A stretch of DNA of 43,370 nt from Rhodobacter sp. Its GTDB lineage: Bacteria; Pseudomonadota; Alphaproteobacteria; Rhodobacterales; Rhodobacteraceae. The stretch covers positions 1 to 43,370 of the forward strand of contig JADCEN010000040.1 in NCBI GenBank assembly GCA_020250175.1, read 5' to 3'. Of the stretch, positions 22,948-31,383 are shown in pieces. Both the position numbers and the translations under genes were made by a program. Within the stretch, counting starts at the first letter, position 1, and each line of letters opens with the position of its first letter. The notes below the pieces were generated by a model that ran no database searches, had not been told where the DNA came from, and was given only the letters and a program-made list of their open reading frames with translations.

Positions 22948-24231
22948 ATGGCAACCAAGGGTACAGTGCTTGACTACGATGCCGTCGTCGTTGGTGCCGG
23001 TGCGGCAGGCATCGCGGCCACCGGCGCGCTGCACGCGGCGGGCCTGAAGGTGATTTGCGTCGAGGCCGCAGACCGCATCGGCGGGCGTGCCCATACCGAT
23101 ACCGCGATCTTCGGTGTTCCCTTCGACATGGGCGCGCATTGGCTGCACAACGAACATGTGAACGCGCTCAAAGCCCCGGGACTTGCGCTTGGACTTGACC
23201 TTTATCCGGCCCCTGAGAACGGGGTGACGCATGGGTTGCCGGACCCGTCGATCCTTTGGGATGATGTTGACAGGCTTTACGACGCTATCGGCCAGGCCGC
23301 GCAGGACGATGCTGAAACCGAAAGGGCGACCGGCAGGCCGACCGACCGCTCACTGGCCGATCTCTTCGTCGACAAAGGTCCGTGGTCGTTTACAGCCGCC
23401 ATGATGCTCGCCCTGTCGATCGGCCGGGATCTGCCAGACACGTCGTTGCGGGACATGGCCACATGGGAAGGCGGCGACGACTGGTTCTGCCGCGAAGGCT
23501 TCGGGCATCTTGTCGCGCGCATGGCCGAAGGGCTGCCCTTCAGGCTGTCCACGCCCGTCACCGATATCGAGGCCCTGCCGAGGGGTGTGCGGGTCAAGAC
23601 CCGTTCGGGCGAGATCACGGCGCGGGCGGTCATCGTCACGGCCTCGGTCGGCGTTCTGGCCGAGGATGTGATCCGGTTCGACCCGCCGCTCGAGGCAGAC
23701 CGCCGCGCGGCGTTCGAGCGTGTTACCATGGGCGATTACAATCATGCCGCCTTGTTGTTCCGACCCGGCGTGGTGCCGGTGCAGCCGGACACCTGGCTGA
23801 CCTACCAGATGCAGCCGGGCGCAACCGGCGTCGCGCTCGGGGGCGGGTTTCTGTGCAATATCTCAGGCACGAACCTGACAACTTTCGAGACCTCGGGCAG
23901 TTTTTCCCGCGCCCTGCAGGCAGCCGGGCCAGAGGCAGCAATCGACCATGCGCTCGAGACGCTGAGCGGCATCTTCGGGTCAGCCATCAAGCGGGATTTC
24001 GTCAAGGGACATGCAACCGCATGGCGGCAAGAGCCCTATGTGCGCGGCTCTTACGCAGGTGCTATGCCGGGAGGGCACAGCCAGCGCAAGGTGCTTGGCC
24101 GTGCTCATGCCGAACGGGTTCATTTCGCGGGCGAGGCCAGCCATGTCGGGCAGCAATGCTCGGTCAGCGGTGCCCATCTTGAGGGGCTGCGGGCGGCAAG
24201 GGACGTGATGGCCCAGTTGGGCCGGGCCTGA
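22948..24231 (+). CDS. FAD-dependent amine oxidase family protein
   Basis: 427 residues from ATG 22948 (AGAGGG upstream); the longer frame to 22846 has no ribosome site and no domain. FAD-binding VVVGAGAAGIAATGALHAAG with RIGGRAHT at the N-terminus, a middle substrate domain, and the C-terminal FAD block VHFAGEASHVGQQCSVSGAH define the flavin monoamine/polyamine oxidase family. The substrate is unknown. No signal peptide is visible. It lies between the zinc and copper groups in the same direction as the COG0523 gene, 123 bp behind it, and converges with trmO. Its part in metal handling, if any, is unclear. Confidence 0.82.
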   Translation: MATKGTVLDYDAVVVGAGAAGIAATGALHAAGLKVICVEAADRIGGRAHTDTAIFGVPFDMGAHWLHNEHVNALKAPGLALGLDLYPAPENGVTHGLPDPSILWDDVDRLYDAIGQAAQDDAETERATGRPTDRSLADLFVDKGPWSFTAAMMLALSIGRDLPDTSLRDMATWEGGDDWFCREGFGHLVARMAEGLPFRLSTPVTDIEALPRGVRVKTRSGEITARAVIVTASVGVLAEDVIRFDPPLEADRRAAFERVTMGDYNHAALLFRPGVVPVQPDTWLTYQMQPGATGVALGGGFLCNISGTNLTTFETSGSFSRALQAAGPEAAIDHALETLSGIFGSAIKRDFVKGHATAWRQEPYVRGSYAGAMPGGHSQRKVLGRAHAERVHFAGEASHVGQQCSVSGAHLEGLRAARDVMAQLGRA

Positions 24232-24255
24232 CCACCCTGAGCCGGGCAAGATGCT

Positions 24256-24747
24256 TCACGCCCGGAAGCCAGGGGGAATATCGACCGAAGCCAACCACGG
24301 TTTGATGTCCAGGACAGGCGTGCCGTCGAAGGCGTCGATGGCATCGATGGTAAGGGTCCCGCTGTCCGCCTGGATGGCCAAAAGGCGTGTGACGGCCAAA
24401 GCAATCGGGTTCGGGCGCGCAGGCGATCGCAGGGCGAAGGTGCCTGTCGGTCCATCGCGATGCGCAGGGGATTGCACGATCAGATCGCGGCGGGCGGCGT
24501 CCATCCAATAGAGGACCACGATGGCATCCCCCACCGATAGGCCCAGCAGGCCCGCACGATAGGGCGGGTCGATCTGAACCGTGAAGCTGCCCCCCGCCGC
24601 CCGCGCCTCGCGCAGGTTCTTGGGGCTGTTGCCCTTCGCCCAGGGCGACCCGATGCGCCCGATGAAGGCAAGCGTCGGCCCGTCGACTGTTGCCGGGTCA
24701 AGGCCCAGCAGGACCTCTCCGGGTCGGGGCGGCTGTGGTTGGGTCAT
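24256..24747 (-). CDS. trmO: TrmO/TsaA-like tRNA methyltransferase
   Basis: 163 residues. TrmO (UPF0066, beta-barrel SAM fold) adds a methyl group to t6A37 of tRNA. Family blocks: FIGRIGSPWAKGNSPKN, LRSPARPNPIALAVTRLL and DGTPVLDIKPWL. It overlaps the start of the CopC-CopD gene's last codons (4 bp), so it is transcribed with the copper cluster. Some TsaA-type genes travel with metal transport genes, so a moonlighting role is possible, but only the family is supported here. Confidence 0.82.
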   Translation of the reverse strand: MTQPQPPRPGEVLLGLDPATVDGPTLAFIGRIGSPWAKGNSPKNLREARAAGGSFTVQIDPPYRAGLLGLSVGDAIVVLYWMDAARRDLIVQSPAHRDGPTGTFALRSPARPNPIALAVTRLLAIQADSGTLTIDAIDAFDGTPVLDIKPWLASVDIPPGFRA

Positions 24748-26307
24748 TCCGTCTGTCCTTCCGTCACCAGTTCGCCCGACAGGGTGACCTGTTCGAAATC
24801 GGTGACCAGCAGCACCAGCTTGACCTGCCAGGGGCCGGGGCTTGGTAGGGTGAGGGGCGGGGTGGTCCAGTGCCCCGGTTCTTGCCGGTTCGCCTGAACG
24901 GTCAGCGGGCCTATTCCGGCAGCGGGGTCGGTCAGGGCAAGGCGCACCTCTTGCGGGTCAAGCGGGCCAAAGTCGCCATCGGCCAGAAAGAGGTCAATCG
25001 TGACCGCACCCGGAGGGCTGGCCGACAGAACGACATCGGCCATCGCCTTGGTCGTGTGGATATGCACCCGGGGCGGATCGGCCATCGGGGCGGTCGGCGG
25101 CGGCGCCAGACGAAACCCCATGGCAAGGCACAGCACGATCAGGCCAAGGGCAGCCTCTGCCCGAACCGTCCGGCGCACAGGTGCCGCATGCTTGCTTGCC
25201 AGCATCGGCACGGCCCGCGCCCGGTGCCAGACCGCGAGCGCCAGCATCACGGCCACCAACGCCAGCTTGGCCCCCAGAAGCCGCGCCCATGGGGTGGACA
25301 GGGTATCCATCTGCAAGGGCCGGATCAGAATCAACCCGAGCCCAGAGCCGATCAGCACCAGCACTGCCGCCACGGCAGGGCGCGAGAAGCGGCGCAAGAG
25401 GGCGGCGCGGGCGGATGCATCGAGCGGGGTCAGCGCGGCAGCAAGTGGGATCAGCGCGCCCACCCAGAACAGCATCGCACCGCCATGTAGGGCCGTCAGT
25501 GGTAGGGCAAGGGGTGTCGGTGCGGAAAGGGCATGACCCGAGGCGGGGAAGGACAGGGCCGCCAGTCCAAGGGCCGCCAGCGCGGCCATGCGTGACCCGG
25601 TCAGCAAAGCCGCGGCCGCAAGCGCGGCGGCGCTGGCGGCCAGCAAGACGGTGTACAGAACAGGCGACCGAATGGCCTCGGTCCAGACCGCGCCTTGCGC
25701 CAGAGCCGAAACGGGAAGTCCCAGCCGGTCCATCCCCTCGGCCCCCAGCCAAAGTAGCCCAAAGGGCAGCACCAGCACGGCCATACCCAAAGCCATCCGC
25801 GCCATGCCCGCACTGACCGGGGCAACTGAAGCGGTGAACACAGCAGCCCCGACCGACAGGACAAGCGCCATCACCATGACGGCACGCAAGGCTACGGTGA
25901 CAAACGCGCTCCGTTCCGCCGTGTCAGGCGCGGCCCCCGTGACCTCGCCCACCGAAAACACCAGCGATCCGGCCACCGGGTGCCCGTCGGCCGATGCCAC
26001 ACGCCAGCGAAGCACATAGGTACCACGCCCGGCCTCGGGCGGGGGGGGGCACGGTCAGGGACGTCGCACCGGTCTCGCCCAACGCCTCAACTCCGCGCCC
26101 GTCCGGCAGGCGCCAGGTCAGCGCAAGGACGCCGACCTGTTCGGAGAACTCTAGCCGCACCTCGGCGGGCAGCGCGTCAAGGAGGCTGTCCTGCACGGGC
26201 AAGCTGCCGCGAAACTCGGCATGGGCATGGGCCGTGGCGGCAAGGAAGAGACAGGACAGCCCAAGAAACAGGGCAGAAACCCATTTGGCAAAAGGCGTGG
26301 ATTTCAT
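24744..26307 (-). pseudogene. CopC-CopD (YcnJ-like) copper protein, frameshifted in a G9 run
   Basis: Two frames make one protein of about 520 residues. The first (from ATG 26307) has a signal peptide ending AHA and a CopC domain (HAEFRGSLPVQDSLLDALPA; VRLEFSEQVGVLALTWRLPD). The second continues CopC (TYVLRWRVASADGHPVAGSL) and then has about eight membrane segments of CopD plus a C-terminal periplasmic YtkA-like domain. The frames meet at nine G residues (26041-26049, plus strand); eight would keep the frame. This is a real mutation, slip-strand switching or a sequencing error. The intact product would import or bind copper at the inner membrane. A strong hairpin with T-run lies between this gene and the PepSY gene. 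Confidence 0.82.
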
Positions 26308-26330
26308 CGTCTGCTTCCCCTTACCATACT

Positions 26331-26371
26331 AAGAAAAGGGCCCCCGCCGGGTGCAAGACCCGGACGGGGGC
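26331..26371 (-). terminator. Terminator-like hairpin upstream of the CopC-CopD gene
   Basis: On the minus strand GCCCCCG-T-CCGGGT pairs with ACCCGG-CGGGGGC around a 5-base loop (one bulge), followed by CCTTTTCTT. It lies between the PepSY gene and the CopC-CopD start at 26307, so it should reduce expression of CopC-CopD and trmO relative to the genes before them. Confidence 0.75.
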
Positions 26372-26408
26372 AGTCGGCCCCGGCCCCACGGGAATGAAGG
26401 GCCAAGGA

Positions 26409-26452
26409 CACGGCCTTGCGGGTTACGGGACGCCTCCCCCCGCAAGGCCGTG
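26409..26452. repeat. Perfect 14-bp inverted repeat behind the PepSY gene
   Basis: CACGGCCTTGCGGG (26409-26422) and CCCGCAAGGCCGTG (26439-26452) are fully complementary with a 16-base loop. It starts 6 bases after the PepSY stop on the minus strand, with the terminator-like hairpin 38 bases further on. It may be a transcript-end stabiliser or a second terminator; there is no T-run on the minus strand. Confidence 0.7.
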
Positions 26453-26458
26453 GGTTCT

Positions 26459-27862
26459 TCAGCTGAGCGCGCGCCTCAGCGGCGGCACGGCGGAGAGGAT
26501 CACCAGGTCCAGCACGATGACCGCCAGAAGGGTCAGTCCCAGCATCGGGAACGCCAGCGACATCGCCAGCGTGATCAGAAGCGCGCCCTTGGCATAAGGA
26601 ATATCCTCGGGCCGCGGCGGGGCCCCCAGACGCGCGCCCGAGGGGCGGCGTTTCACCCACATGACCACGCCTGACACCGACACCAGAACCAGCGACAGAC
26701 AGAACAGGGTGTTCAGCGCCAGGTTCCAGACCCCAAGGTCGCCCTCGTGGAAGGCGATCCCCCAGGCCATGGCCCTGGCATAGACCGAGTAATCGGCATA
26801 GCGCACATCGGCCAGCACGTTGCCGGTATACTGGTCAATGTGGATGGTGCGATCCGCCGAGGGGCTTGGCCCGTCGTTCGACATGCTGTCATGGCTGATC
26901 GTCCAGACACCCTTCTCGTCGCCCGGCAGGTTCAGCTGAAAGCGGCGGTCAAAGCCCAGCATCGCGGCAAAACCGGTGACGCTGTCGATGGTCACCGGCC
27001 CCGCTACGGCGGCGGTTCCGGCAAGCGAACCAGACTCTGGCATCGGCGTCTGTTCCAGCGTCCAGGGCACCTCTTTGGCCGCACCATGGTTCATCTCGGC
27101 ATGGGTGGCGTCCGACAGGGGCACGGCATCCCATTTTTCGGCAGGGAAGGTGTTCCAGGCCTGCACGAACTTGGCCCCCCAAAGCCCGGCCCAGGACAGG
27201 CCCGAGATCAGGAAGATCACCAGCACAACGCTGACCCAAAGGCCCACCGCACCGTGCAGCGACTTCCAGAAGGCACGACCTTTCGCTGCAGTCTGCACCG
27301 TCAGGCTTTTGCCCCAGGTCGCCCCGTTGCGGGGCCAGTGCAGGTAGATGCCCGTGACAGTCAGCAAGAGCGCAAGGCTAGCCGCCGCCTCGATCAGCCA
27401 GTCGCCGGTATTGCCGATCAGGAGAGTGCCGTGGATGTCGGTGGCAAAGTCATACCACCCGGCCCGCCAGGGGAAGGTCTCGACCACCTCGGCGGTATAG
27501 GGGTTGACGGTCACGCCCGTCGTGTCCTCGCCAACCTTTACGGCAAAGGCCGCAACCCGGTCTGCCCCCATGGGCGAGATGTATTGCGTGGCCGCCCCAC
27601 CCGGAACGGCGGCTTCTGCGGCGGCCTGCAATTGGCTGACGGGCAGAAGGGTTTCCCCCACAGCCACATAGGCCCGCTCGCCGTTCAGTTCCGTGACCGA
27701 ACTCACCCAAAGCATGATCAGCCCGGTGATTGCCAGCATCAAGAGGAACGGAACGACATAGAGTCCGGCATAGAAGTGCCAGCGCCATGCCGCGAAATAG
27801 AGCCGGTTGACCGCGCGCGGGGCGCGGTCCTCGGCCAGTTCAGGATCTGTGATCGATGTCAT
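26459..27862 (-). CDS. PepSY-associated membrane protein
   Basis: 467 residues from ATG 27862 (AGGA upstream; the open frame begins at TTG 27877). Four main hydrophobic segments (WRWHFYAGLYVVPFLLMLAI; SLALLLTVTGIYLHWPR; VGLWVSVVLVIFLISGLSWA; LFCLSLVLVSVSGVVMWVKR) with large periplasmic loops containing PepSY units (VTVNPYTAEVVETFPWR; IHIDQYTGNVLADVRYADYS). His residues in WRWHFYAG, ATDIHGTLL, WKSLHG and AFHEGDLG suggest haem or metal binding, as in the iron-uptake/YcnI-associated members. It probably acts in electron transfer for metal reduction at the membrane; inferred. Confidence 0.82.
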   Translation of the reverse strand: MTSITDPELAEDRAPRAVNRLYFAAWRWHFYAGLYVVPFLLMLAITGLIMLWVSSVTELNGERAYVAVGETLLPVSQLQAAAEAAVPGGAATQYISPMGADRVAAFAVKVGEDTTGVTVNPYTAEVVETFPWRAGWYDFATDIHGTLLIGNTGDWLIEAAASLALLLTVTGIYLHWPRNGATWGKSLTVQTAAKGRAFWKSLHGAVGLWVSVVLVIFLISGLSWAGLWGAKFVQAWNTFPAEKWDAVPLSDATHAEMNHGAAKEVPWTLEQTPMPESGSLAGTAAVAGPVTIDSVTGFAAMLGFDRRFQLNLPGDEKGVWTISHDSMSNDGPSPSADRTIHIDQYTGNVLADVRYADYSVYARAMAWGIAFHEGDLGVWNLALNTLFCLSLVLVSVSGVVMWVKRRPSGARLGAPPRPEDIPYAKGALLITLAMSLAFPMLGLTLLAVIVLDLVILSAVPPLRRALS

Positions 27863-27873
27863 GTGATCTGTCC

Positions 27874-28395
27874 TCAATGCTCATGGCCGGGTTCGACGAT
27901 CTTCACGCCCGGAGCGGGGCTTTCCAGATCATGGGCGTCCTGGCCTTCGGCGGGGATATCGATCCAGCGCTCCGCGCCGTTGGCGCATTCCTGAATGGTC
28001 GGGAAATAGACCATCGAGCCGACGGCAAAGGCATCGCTCATCGTGCCACGGAACACGAATTCATCGTAATGCGCGTCAAGCAGTTCGCCGGTCCAGATGA
28101 TTTCCTTCACACCCTCAGTGATCTTGCGACCATGGTTGGTGTATTCGGCTGCATAGGGGCCGACGACGGTTTCCAGCGTCCAGCCCGCCTTTGGCATCGG
28201 CTTGACAGAGTGCATGCCCTCGGGGATCTGGATGCGCACCTTCAGCGTGGCTTCGCCGTTGCAGCCATGCGGCACCCGCAGAACGGCCTTGTAGCCAGCA
28301 CCCTGCTGGGCCTCGCCCTTTTCGAAAGTAGCATGGGCGAATGCCCCGGTGGCCGTCATGGCCAAAACGGCGGCAGAGATCAGTGTGAGTTTCAT
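27874..28395 (-). CDS. YcnI/DUF1775 periplasmic copper-binding protein
   Basis: 173 residues. The signal peptide ends ATGAFA, leaving a mature N-terminal His (HATFEKGEA), the copper ligand of the YcnI mono-histidine brace; the conserved acidic residue is in the same segment. Further DUF1775 blocks: AVLRVPHGCNGEATLKVRIQ, PKAGWTLET and FPTIQECANGAERW. The C-terminus is acidic and His-containing (EPGHEH). It lies between the di-haem cytochrome and the PepSY gene, 11 bp before the latter's start region. It probably passes copper to the CopC-CopD protein encoded downstream. Confidence 0.9.
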   Translation of the reverse strand: MKLTLISAAVLAMTATGAFAHATFEKGEAQQGAGYKAVLRVPHGCNGEATLKVRIQIPEGMHSVKPMPKAGWTLETVVGPYAAEYTNHGRKITEGVKEIIWTGELLDAHYDEFVFRGTMSDAFAVGSMVYFPTIQECANGAERWIDIPAEGQDAHDLESPAPGVKIVEPGHEH

Positions 28396-28418
28396 GGGAT
28401 TTCCTTCCTATCGGGTTT

Positions 28419-29528
28419 TCAAGGCATCTGTCGTGTTGCACTGGCCGGGTGCCCTTCCGGCCAGGGGTCTGAAAGGGTGGGATCGGTGAGGAACCCCTCA
28501 TCCGTCAGGCTTTCGAGAAAGGCGATCAGGTCGGCAATTTCGGCATCCGTGGCGGTAAAGCCCTGAATCATGCCGTCCTTCATCGGATGGTCCGGCGCGC
28601 GGCCCGCGTTGGCGTAATGCGCGATCACGCCGCGCAGGTCGGGGATTGACCCGTCGTGCATGTAAGGGGCCGTCACCGCGACGTTGCGCAAGGATGGCGT
28701 GCGGAACCGGCCCGCGTCTTGCGGGCGGCCAGTGATTTCGATCAGGCCCGGCACGGCCGCAGGATAGTCCGTGTATAGCCCCGTGTTGTGAAACCCCACC
28801 TCGGCCTGAGGCATCAGCGCGGTTTGCAGCGTGTCGGTGAAATGCACACCGGAATGGCAGTGATAGCATTCGAAGCGGTGGTCGAAGAACAACTGCTCAC
28901 CCCGCTTGGCGGCATCGGTCAGCGCGGTCTTGTCGCCCATCCGCTTGAAGCGGTCATAGGGCGAGCCAACCGAGATCAGGCTGCGCTGGAACGCTGCCAG
29001 CGCCCGCGTGATGGTGAAGAGGTCCGGTTGCGGCTGGTCCGGGAAGGCAGCTGCGAACGCGGTGGCATAGTAGGGATCGGCGGCAAGCCGGTCAAAGATT
29101 ACCGCCTCTTGCCCCACGCTGCCCATCTCGTCCGGGTTCTCGCCGAACAGCGGGATCAGCGCCTGAAACTCCAGGCTGTCCATATGCGGATTGGCCCAGG
29201 TCAAGACCGGCATGTAGCCGACATTGGCGAGACTCGGCGCGTTCTTCACGCCCACCGTGCCGTTGATTCCGACCGGCACCTGCCGCCCATCGGTAAAGGC
29301 CAGGCCCTGCACATGACACGATGCGCAAGCCACCGTGTTGTCACGCGACAGCCGCACGTCGTAAAAGAGGTGACGGCCCAGATCGACCTTTGCGGCTGAC
29401 ATCGGGTTGTCATCCGGCACGGGCGGCGGGGGCATCCAGTCGGGCAGCGGCCAGTCATAGCTGGTGGTCAGGGCGAAAGCCGCCCCGGCCAGCAGGCTGA
29501 CCGCCGCCCCAAGAAGGGGGCGGCGCAT
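28419..29528 (-). CDS. Di-haem cytochrome c of the MbnH/MauG type (metallo-mystery pair)
   Basis: 369 residues with a signal peptide or anchor and two haem c sites, CASCH (68-72) and CYHCH (221-225), in the arrangement of bacterial cytochrome c peroxidase/MauG proteins. Downstream blocks GRFRTPSLRNVAVTAPYMHD and GSIPDLRGVIAHYANAG are characteristic. MbnH enzymes oxidise a Trp of their partner MbnP to kynurenine, creating a copper site; the partner gene is directly upstream (4 bp). No methanobactin precursor gene is visible, so this is a stand-alone pair. It acts in the periplasm. Confidence 0.87.
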   Translation of the reverse strand: MRRPLLGAAVSLLAGAAFALTTSYDWPLPDWMPPPPVPDDNPMSAAKVDLGRHLFYDVRLSRDNTVACASCHVQGLAFTDGRQVPVGINGTVGVKNAPSLANVGYMPVLTWANPHMDSLEFQALIPLFGENPDEMGSVGQEAVIFDRLAADPYYATAFAAAFPDQPQPDLFTITRALAAFQRSLISVGSPYDRFKRMGDKTALTDAAKRGEQLFFDHRFECYHCHSGVHFTDTLQTALMPQAEVGFHNTGLYTDYPAAVPGLIEITGRPQDAGRFRTPSLRNVAVTAPYMHDGSIPDLRGVIAHYANAGRAPDHPMKDGMIQGFTATDAEIADLIAFLESLTDEGFLTDPTLSDPWPEGHPASATRQMP

Positions 29529-29532
29529 TGGA

Positions 29533-30408
29533 TCAGCGCGTCGAGACGAGCGCTTGGGTGCTCGCGGGCATGTCCATGTAAGGCAGGCCCAGCTTGCCCA
29601 TCACGGTCATGCAATCGGCATCCTTCGGGAAAGACATGCAGCCGGGCGAGGTTTCGGGGGCGTTCACCATCAAGTCCGCCTCGGCAAGCACGGGGGCGGG
29701 ATCGATGACGACAGTGTTCGCCGCCGGGTCGAACCCGTCCAACCGGATCGCCATGCGGTTTTCATTAGCGCAGGCTGTCGGCGCCTCGGTCTTCGATGCC
29801 GCGTCGCACATGGTGGACCCCAGATGCAGGAACCAGCCCTTGGCCTTACCATGGCCGCCACCAGCCGCGGCCCCGGCCTCTTCGGTCATGCCCATCATCG
29901 CGGTCGGCACGAGATCAATCCGGACAAACTTGTAACCGCCCTGCCAGTTCCAGAACATTGCCGTGGTGTTCAGGGGGGCCGCAGACACCGTGGGGTCCAC
30001 GTGGTTTTGCGCGAATGGCACGCCGATGGTGAAGGCAAGGCCGGTATAGTCCCCGTCCGGCACCGTGCCGCGCAGGGTGGTGTTCACGCCTGCCGTGCCG
30101 TTGGCGCAGGCGCCACTGGCATCCTCGAAGTCCAGCAGGGCGAGACCGTCAAGCTGCCATTGGCCATCCTGCTCCAGTGTGATGGGCTGCAGGCTGCCAT
30201 CAGCCTTCATGAGAGCCGCCTCGGACACGAACAGGCGGTAATCGACGGCTTGCACCTCGGTGGCCGTGCTGCCGAGCCCAGCAAAGGTCTCGGCGCAGGA
30301 AAACGGCTTGCCGCCGATCTCGGCCGCAAAGGGGATTGAAACCGTCATGTCGGCCAACGCTGGTGTGGCGACAAGGGCGGCAAGCGCCGCAATATAGAAA
30401 CGGGTCAT
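29533..30408 (-). CDS. MbnP family copper-binding protein (four-Cys metallo-mystery pair partner)
   Basis: 291 residues from ATG 30408 (signal peptide to about residue 19, ending ALA); the frame is open to 30438. Cysteines occur in FSCAETF, SGACANG, GSTMCDA, PTACANEN, SPGCMSF and ADCMTV, and Trp/His residues in FWNWQGGYKFVRIDL and KGWFLHLGSTMCD, as expected of MbnP proteins. It binds copper in the periplasm after modification by the MbnH-type enzyme. The long insertion MMGMTEEAGAAAGGGHGKAK between these blocks is unusual in composition. Second gene of the copper cluster. Confidence 0.85.
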   Translation of the reverse strand: MTRFYIAALAALVATPALADMTVSIPFAAEIGGKPFSCAETFAGLGSTATEVQAVDYRLFVSEAALMKADGSLQPITLEQDGQWQLDGLALLDFEDASGACANGTAGVNTTLRGTVPDGDYTGLAFTIGVPFAQNHVDPTVSAAPLNTTAMFWNWQGGYKFVRIDLVPTAMMGMTEEAGAAAGGGHGKAKGWFLHLGSTMCDAASKTEAPTACANENRMAIRLDGFDPAANTVVIDPAPVLAEADLMVNAPETSPGCMSFPKDADCMTVMGKLGLPYMDMPASTQALVSTR

Positions 30409-30471
30409 GGGATATACCTGTGGCTTGGGCGCGGTCATGCGCCCGGTTGATCGGGTTTGACGAAAACGCGA

Positions 30472-30834
30472 TCAGGCCAGAGGGGGGGCACGCATCCCGA
30501 GGGCAGGGTCAAGAACGCCACGCACCGCACGGCTTTCGCGCGGCGCGACAACCTTGGCAACAAAGGCCAAGTCGGCATCATGGAGGGTCAGGTCTGCGTC
30601 CGGCAGATCAGGCGAGGCAACAATGTGACAGGCAGGACAGTCACCGTGGTCAGGCTGGCCGTCGCCATCGGTATCTGCGCAAAGATCGGCGAGCGATCCG
30701 CCAGACAAAAGAAAAGCTTCAATCATGCTGTCGTTCGCCGATGGTATACGGTGCCCGTAGCCCGTCGCAACCAGTGCTACGGTCAGGGCAAAAATCAGCA
30801 CAAGCCGATGGAAAAGGGTGACCGCGTTTCGCAT
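30472..30834 (-). CDS. DUF2946-like small protein with CPACH motif
   Basis: 120 residues from ATG 30834; the longer frame to 30924 would run through the regulatory region. One N-terminal hydrophobic segment (LVLIFALTVALVATGYG) serves as signal or anchor, followed by LADLCADTDGDGQPDHGDCP, then ACHIVASPD. The Cys and His cluster resembles DUF2946/DUF2946-like periplasmic proteins near copper genes. It is the first gene of the leftward copper cluster; a Zur-like box lies 10 bp upstream of the start. Metal binding is inferred from the motif only. Confidence 0.7.
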   Translation of the reverse strand: MRNAVTLFHRLVLIFALTVALVATGYGHRIPSANDSMIEAFLLSGGSLADLCADTDGDGQPDHGDCPACHIVASPDLPDADLTLHDADLAFVAKVVAPRESRAVRGVLDPALGMRAPPLA

Positions 30835-30843
30835 GACACCCAC

Positions 30844-30856
30844 GTTATGCTGTAAC
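30844..30856. promoter_or_regulatory. Weak Zur-like box upstream of the copper cluster
   Basis: GTTATGCTGTAAC has the same 5-3-5 design as the boxes at 11842 and 21673 with one mismatch between the arms (GTTAT/GTAAC). It lies 10 bases before the ATG of the first gene of the cluster (minus), where CATAAC could be a -10. Regulation of the copper-type genes by Zur is a hypothesis resting on this site. Confidence 0.4.
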
Positions 30857-30995
30857 AGCGACGAAAACTCAAGCTCGTGTCGGGCGGAGCAGTGCGACAG
30901 ATTGCGCCATTTCCCTTCGGCCAAACCGCTGGGTGAACCGCGCCTTCTAGGGATCTCGTCGGAAGCGCGACACAGGAAGAGAGAGGCCTTTCTGG

Positions 30996-31214
30996 GTGCT
31001 TGACGGCCCCACCAAGGTCGAACGCCATATCCTGTCGCTCCCCTTCAGCCGTGAAGAGACCCGGCTGTCCTGGCTGAACCGTTCAGTTGCGCTGTATCGG
31101 CTGGCGTTCGGGCAGCCGCGGCAGGACGATCTTCTCGCTTTGCTGGATCAGGTGCGGGACGAGAGCGCGCCGGAGGTGCTCGCCCAACTGCAGATCAGCC
31201 TTCGTCCCGATTGA
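30996..31214 (+). pseudogene. C-terminal fragment of a larger, unrecognised protein
   Basis: The frame ending with TGA 31212-31214 contains GTG 30996 but reads sensibly already upstream (RDTGRERPFWVLDGPTKVER), starting directly after a TAG at 30948. The peptide goes on with HILSLPFSREETRLSWLNRS and FGQPRQDDLLALLDQ, which looks like the end of a bigger globular protein rather than a complete one. There is no ribosome-binding site before GTG. It lies between the copper cluster and the tRNA scar, a likely rearrangement junction. I cannot name the parent family. Confidence 0.45.
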
Positions 31215-31330
31215 GCGCGCTCAGTTGCGGTTTTCGCGCGCTCTGCGTCCTGTCGACCCCGTATCCCACTGTTTTCGCACGTCGTTTTGGCCCGTTTGTT
31301 GACCTATTGTTGACCCGTCGTTGGGACAGC

Positions 31331-31354
31331 AAAAAGCCGCCCGGGAGGGCGGCT
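31331..31354 (-). terminator. Rho-independent terminator of the tRNA-fMet locus
   Basis: AGCCGCCC and GGGCGGCT make an 8-bp perfect stem with a 4-base loop; on the minus strand it is followed by TTTTT. It is 30 bases beyond the 3' end of the tRNA-fMet fragment, in the right orientation to end that transcript. So the sequence left of the fragment is probably the original downstream side of the tRNA gene. Confidence 0.85.
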
Positions 31355-31383
31355 GCTAACCTATTGAGGTCATTGTATAAAAC

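Noticed and set aside
26747-27994. Rightward frame opposite the PepSY gene
   Set aside because: Antisense shadow of a gene with clear PepSY and membrane features; no domain in the frame itself.
28419-30834. Methanobactin biosynthesis locus
   Set aside because: MbnP and MbnH types are present, but no MbnB/MbnC genes or Cys-containing precursor peptide is seen; stand-alone pairs are known.
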